A stretch of DNA of 64,000 bases from Vespa crabro. Taxonomy: Eukaryota > Arthropoda > Insecta > Hymenoptera > Vespidae. A program made the position numbers and the translations under genes. The DNA lies in assembly GCF_910589235.1 (NCBI RefSeq), contig NC_060966.1, positions 1,736,001 through 1,800,000 on the forward strand. Direction: 5' to 3'. This document shows positions 61,982-64,000 of this stretch, piece after piece. The notes beneath the pieces are model-generated. The model did not search any database. It was not told the DNA's origin and worked only from the letters and a program-made list of their open reading frames with translations. Each line of letters opens with the position of its first letter. The stretch's first letter is position 1.

Positions 61982-62378
61982 TTGCGGTGCCTGTGCGCTC
62001 GAAGAGACGCAAGGAGGGCATTAACTAGGGCCATAGAGGAAGCCAAGAAGAACACATGGAGGGACCTACTGGACTCCATAGATGATGATCCATGGGGCAG
62101 ACCCTACAAATTGGTCTTAGGAAAACTTAGGTCTTATGCCCCACAAGCAACTAAATCCTTGGAGGATGAGGTACTGGAGAATATCCTCTCTAAATTATTC
62201 CAAGGAGGACCGGGAACTGATGAGCCGTAGTAACATGCACCCTCAGAGGTGGCTATCTCTGCGGAGGAGGTATTGGCTGCCGCCAGGAAAGGAGAAGGAA
62301 GAAAGGCTTCTGGACTGGATGGAATACCGGGTGTGGTTGTGGGTGCTGCGTCGACACACTGTGGAAATGGGATGGCGC
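61982..62378 (+). pseudogene. element III ORF2 fragment (linker and start of reverse transcriptase)
   Basis: Translation gives RRDARRALTRAIEEAKKNTW, then LLDSIDDDPWGRPYKLVLGK and SYAPQATKSLEDEVLENIL, ending in a stop near 62,228. After a frameshift, PSEVAISAEEVLAAARKGEG and ASGLDGIPGVVVGAA follow; this is the RT finger region with the conserved DGIP motif. The sequence stops resembling element I after CGNGMA. Only ten bases separate the ORF1 stop from this linker, so the whole endonuclease domain (about 900 bp in element I) is missing. An apparent open frame continuing to 63,931 is simply this fragment running into stop-free trinucleotide repeat. Confidence 0.85.
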
Positions 62379-64000
62379 TAATAACCAATAACCAAAATAT
62401 TAAAATTAATAATAACAAAAATAACAATAGAAACGATAATTATGATAATAGCATTATAAATAATAACGATAAGAACGATAATATTGATAATAACAATAAT
62501 AATCATAATAATAGTAAAGATAATAACGATAATTATAATAACAATGATAACGATAACAACGATAATAATGATAATATTGATAATATGATCATAAAGGTTA
62601 TAGAAATAACAATAATAACCATAATAGCGACATTAATGATAATGACGATAATAATAATAATTATAACTACAAAAATATCGATAATAACGATAAAAATAAT
62701 AATAACAGTAATATCAGTTATAATAATAATATGTACAACGATAATGACGACATTAACGATAATAATAATAGTAGTAATAACAATAATAACGATAATAACG
62801 ATAAAAATAACAATAATTAAGATAATTATGAAAATAACAACAATAACGATAATTACAATAATAATTATATCGATAATAATAATAGTAACGATAATAACGA
62901 TAATATCGATAATAATAATAACAATAATAACTACAATAATGTTATTAATAATTGTAATAATAATAATAATTATTATAATAATAACTATAATGACGTACAT
63001 AACGATAAATATAGTAGTAATAATTACAGTAATAACAATATTAATTATAATAACTATAATAACAATAATAATATTGGTAATACCAACAATAATAATAATT
63101 TTAACAATAATAACTATAATAACGATAATAATGATAATAATAATAATAATAATAATACATATTATATCGTTAATAAAGATTATAAAAATAATAATAATAA
63201 AATTAATAACGATAATAACGTTAATAACGATAATAATTAAATTAATAATAACGATAATAAGGATAATAATAATAATAATTGTAATAACTATAATAACTAT
63301 AATATCGTTAATAACGATAATAATAGTAACGATTACGACGATAATAATAATAATAATAACGATAATAAAGATAATTATGATAATAGAGATATTAACAATA
63401 ATAATAATAACAATATTATCGATAATAACGTTAATAAAGATAATAACGATAATAATAGTATTAATAATGACAATATTAACAATAATAAGGTTAAAAACAA
63501 CAAGAAAGATAATAATAATAACAATGATAACGGTAATAACGATAATATCGATAATAATATTAATAATAATAATAGTACTAAGAAAGAAAATACCGATAAG
63601 AACGAAAATAACAATAGTAACGATAATAACGTTAATAATAGGAATAATGGCAACAATAATAATAGTAATAAAAATAACATTAATAACGTTAATAACAAAC
63701 AAAATTATAACGATAATAACGATACTAATAATAATCATAATAATGATAATTATAATAACAATAATAACAATAAGAACGGTATTAACGATAATAATAATAA
63801 AAATAATAACGAAAATAAAAATAATAATAATAACTATAATAATAATGATAATAAAAATAATAACAATAATGAAAGTAAAAACGATAATAACGATAACAAC
63901 GATAATAACATTAATAATTACAATAATATAGATAATAATAATAACGATAATAACGATAATAATAAATATAACGATAAAATATTAATGATAACATTTATAA
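62379..64000. repeat. imperfect AAT/AAC/GAT trinucleotide array
   Basis: About 1.6 kb of strongly 3-bp-periodic sequence made mainly of AAT, AAC and GAT, with some AAG, AGT and TAT. A repeated phrase is AATAACGATAAT. The plus strand is very A-rich and poor in G and C. Because of the phase, two frames on each strand contain long stop-free runs of Asn/Asp, Ile/Thr or Leu/Ile codons. These are not proteins. The array starts immediately at the broken end of element III and continues past the window. Confidence 0.93.

Larger units (their letters stand above)
61224..62378 (+). mobile_element. internally deleted R1-clade fragment (element III, element I family)
   Basis: A plus-strand fragment related to element I. 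It is cut at the 5' end inside ORF1, joins the ORF1 stop almost directly to the linker ahead of the RT, and is cut again in the RT fingers at GGCGC near 62,378. There a trinucleotide array begins. The endonuclease domain, most of the RT, and the 3' end are absent. The left junction with satellite lies at about GGAAATTTATGC followed by TTGTGGCGGAGG. Confidence 0.88.

Noticed and set aside
61275..62021. 248-codon minus-strand frame
   Set aside because: Antisense shadow of element III ORF1 and linker, which are recognisable on the plus strand.
62249..63931. 560-codon open frame, and the 401- and 107-codon frames opposite it, as proteins
   Set aside because: The first 40 or so codons are a broken retroelement RT fragment. 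The rest is stop-free trinucleotide repeat giving runs of Asn/Asp or Ile/Thr. The opposite-strand frames are the same repeat read backwards.
1..64000. Telomeric TTAGG/TTAGGG repeats, rRNA or tRNA genes
   Set aside because: I found no tandem telomeric motif, no 28S-like sequence flanking the R1-clade elements, and no tRNA-like fold. The window is not rDNA or telomere by sequence.

Overview
This is a eukaryotic, heterochromatin-like window with no intact protein-coding gene. About 50 kb of the 64 kb is one diverged satellite DNA with a period of about 68 bp, all in the same orientation. It is interrupted by degenerate non-LTR retrotransposons and ends in an AT-rich imperfect trinucleotide array. 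The retrotransposon proteins (zinc-knuckle ORF1; ORF2 with apurinic-type endonuclease, reverse transcriptase and C-terminal Cys/His region) look like the R1 clade of the I/R1 group. Because R1-clade elements are typically arthropod elements, the host is probably an insect or other arthropod. The sequence does not let me name a species.

Layout. 1-17,612: satellite block 1, with a 300-bp non-satellite insert at about 10,858-11,165. 17,613-23,396: a nearly full-length but dead R1-clade element on the minus strand (5' UTR, ORF1, ORF2, 3' UTR, A tail). 23,397-28,634: satellite block 2. 28,635-32,585: a second, different R1-clade element on the plus strand, with an unresolved 5' part, ORF2 remains and a 3' UTR. 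32,586-45,051: satellite block 3, with a second copy of the 300-bp insert at about 38,530. 45,052-45,384: a short 3'-end fragment of the second element family. 45,385-61,223: satellite block 4, with a third copy of the insert at about 51,618. 61,224-62,378: an internally deleted fragment of the first element family on the plus strand. 62,379-64,000: a low-complexity AAT/AAC/GAT array that runs off the window.

The satellite is not a simple monomer array. Distinct monomer variants recur in a fixed order. In one place about 11 monomers (about 750 bp) form a higher-order unit. Blocks of 0.3 to 3 kb recur at distant positions as recognisable paralogues with deletions between copies. The three copies of the 300-bp insert, each carrying three 43-bp units with a short hairpin, travelled inside these duplications. 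All retroelement reading frames carry stops, frameshifts or large deletions, so nothing here should be annotated as a working gene. The many 60-180 codon open frames in the satellite and the long ones in the trinucleotide array come from stop-poor repeat sequence.
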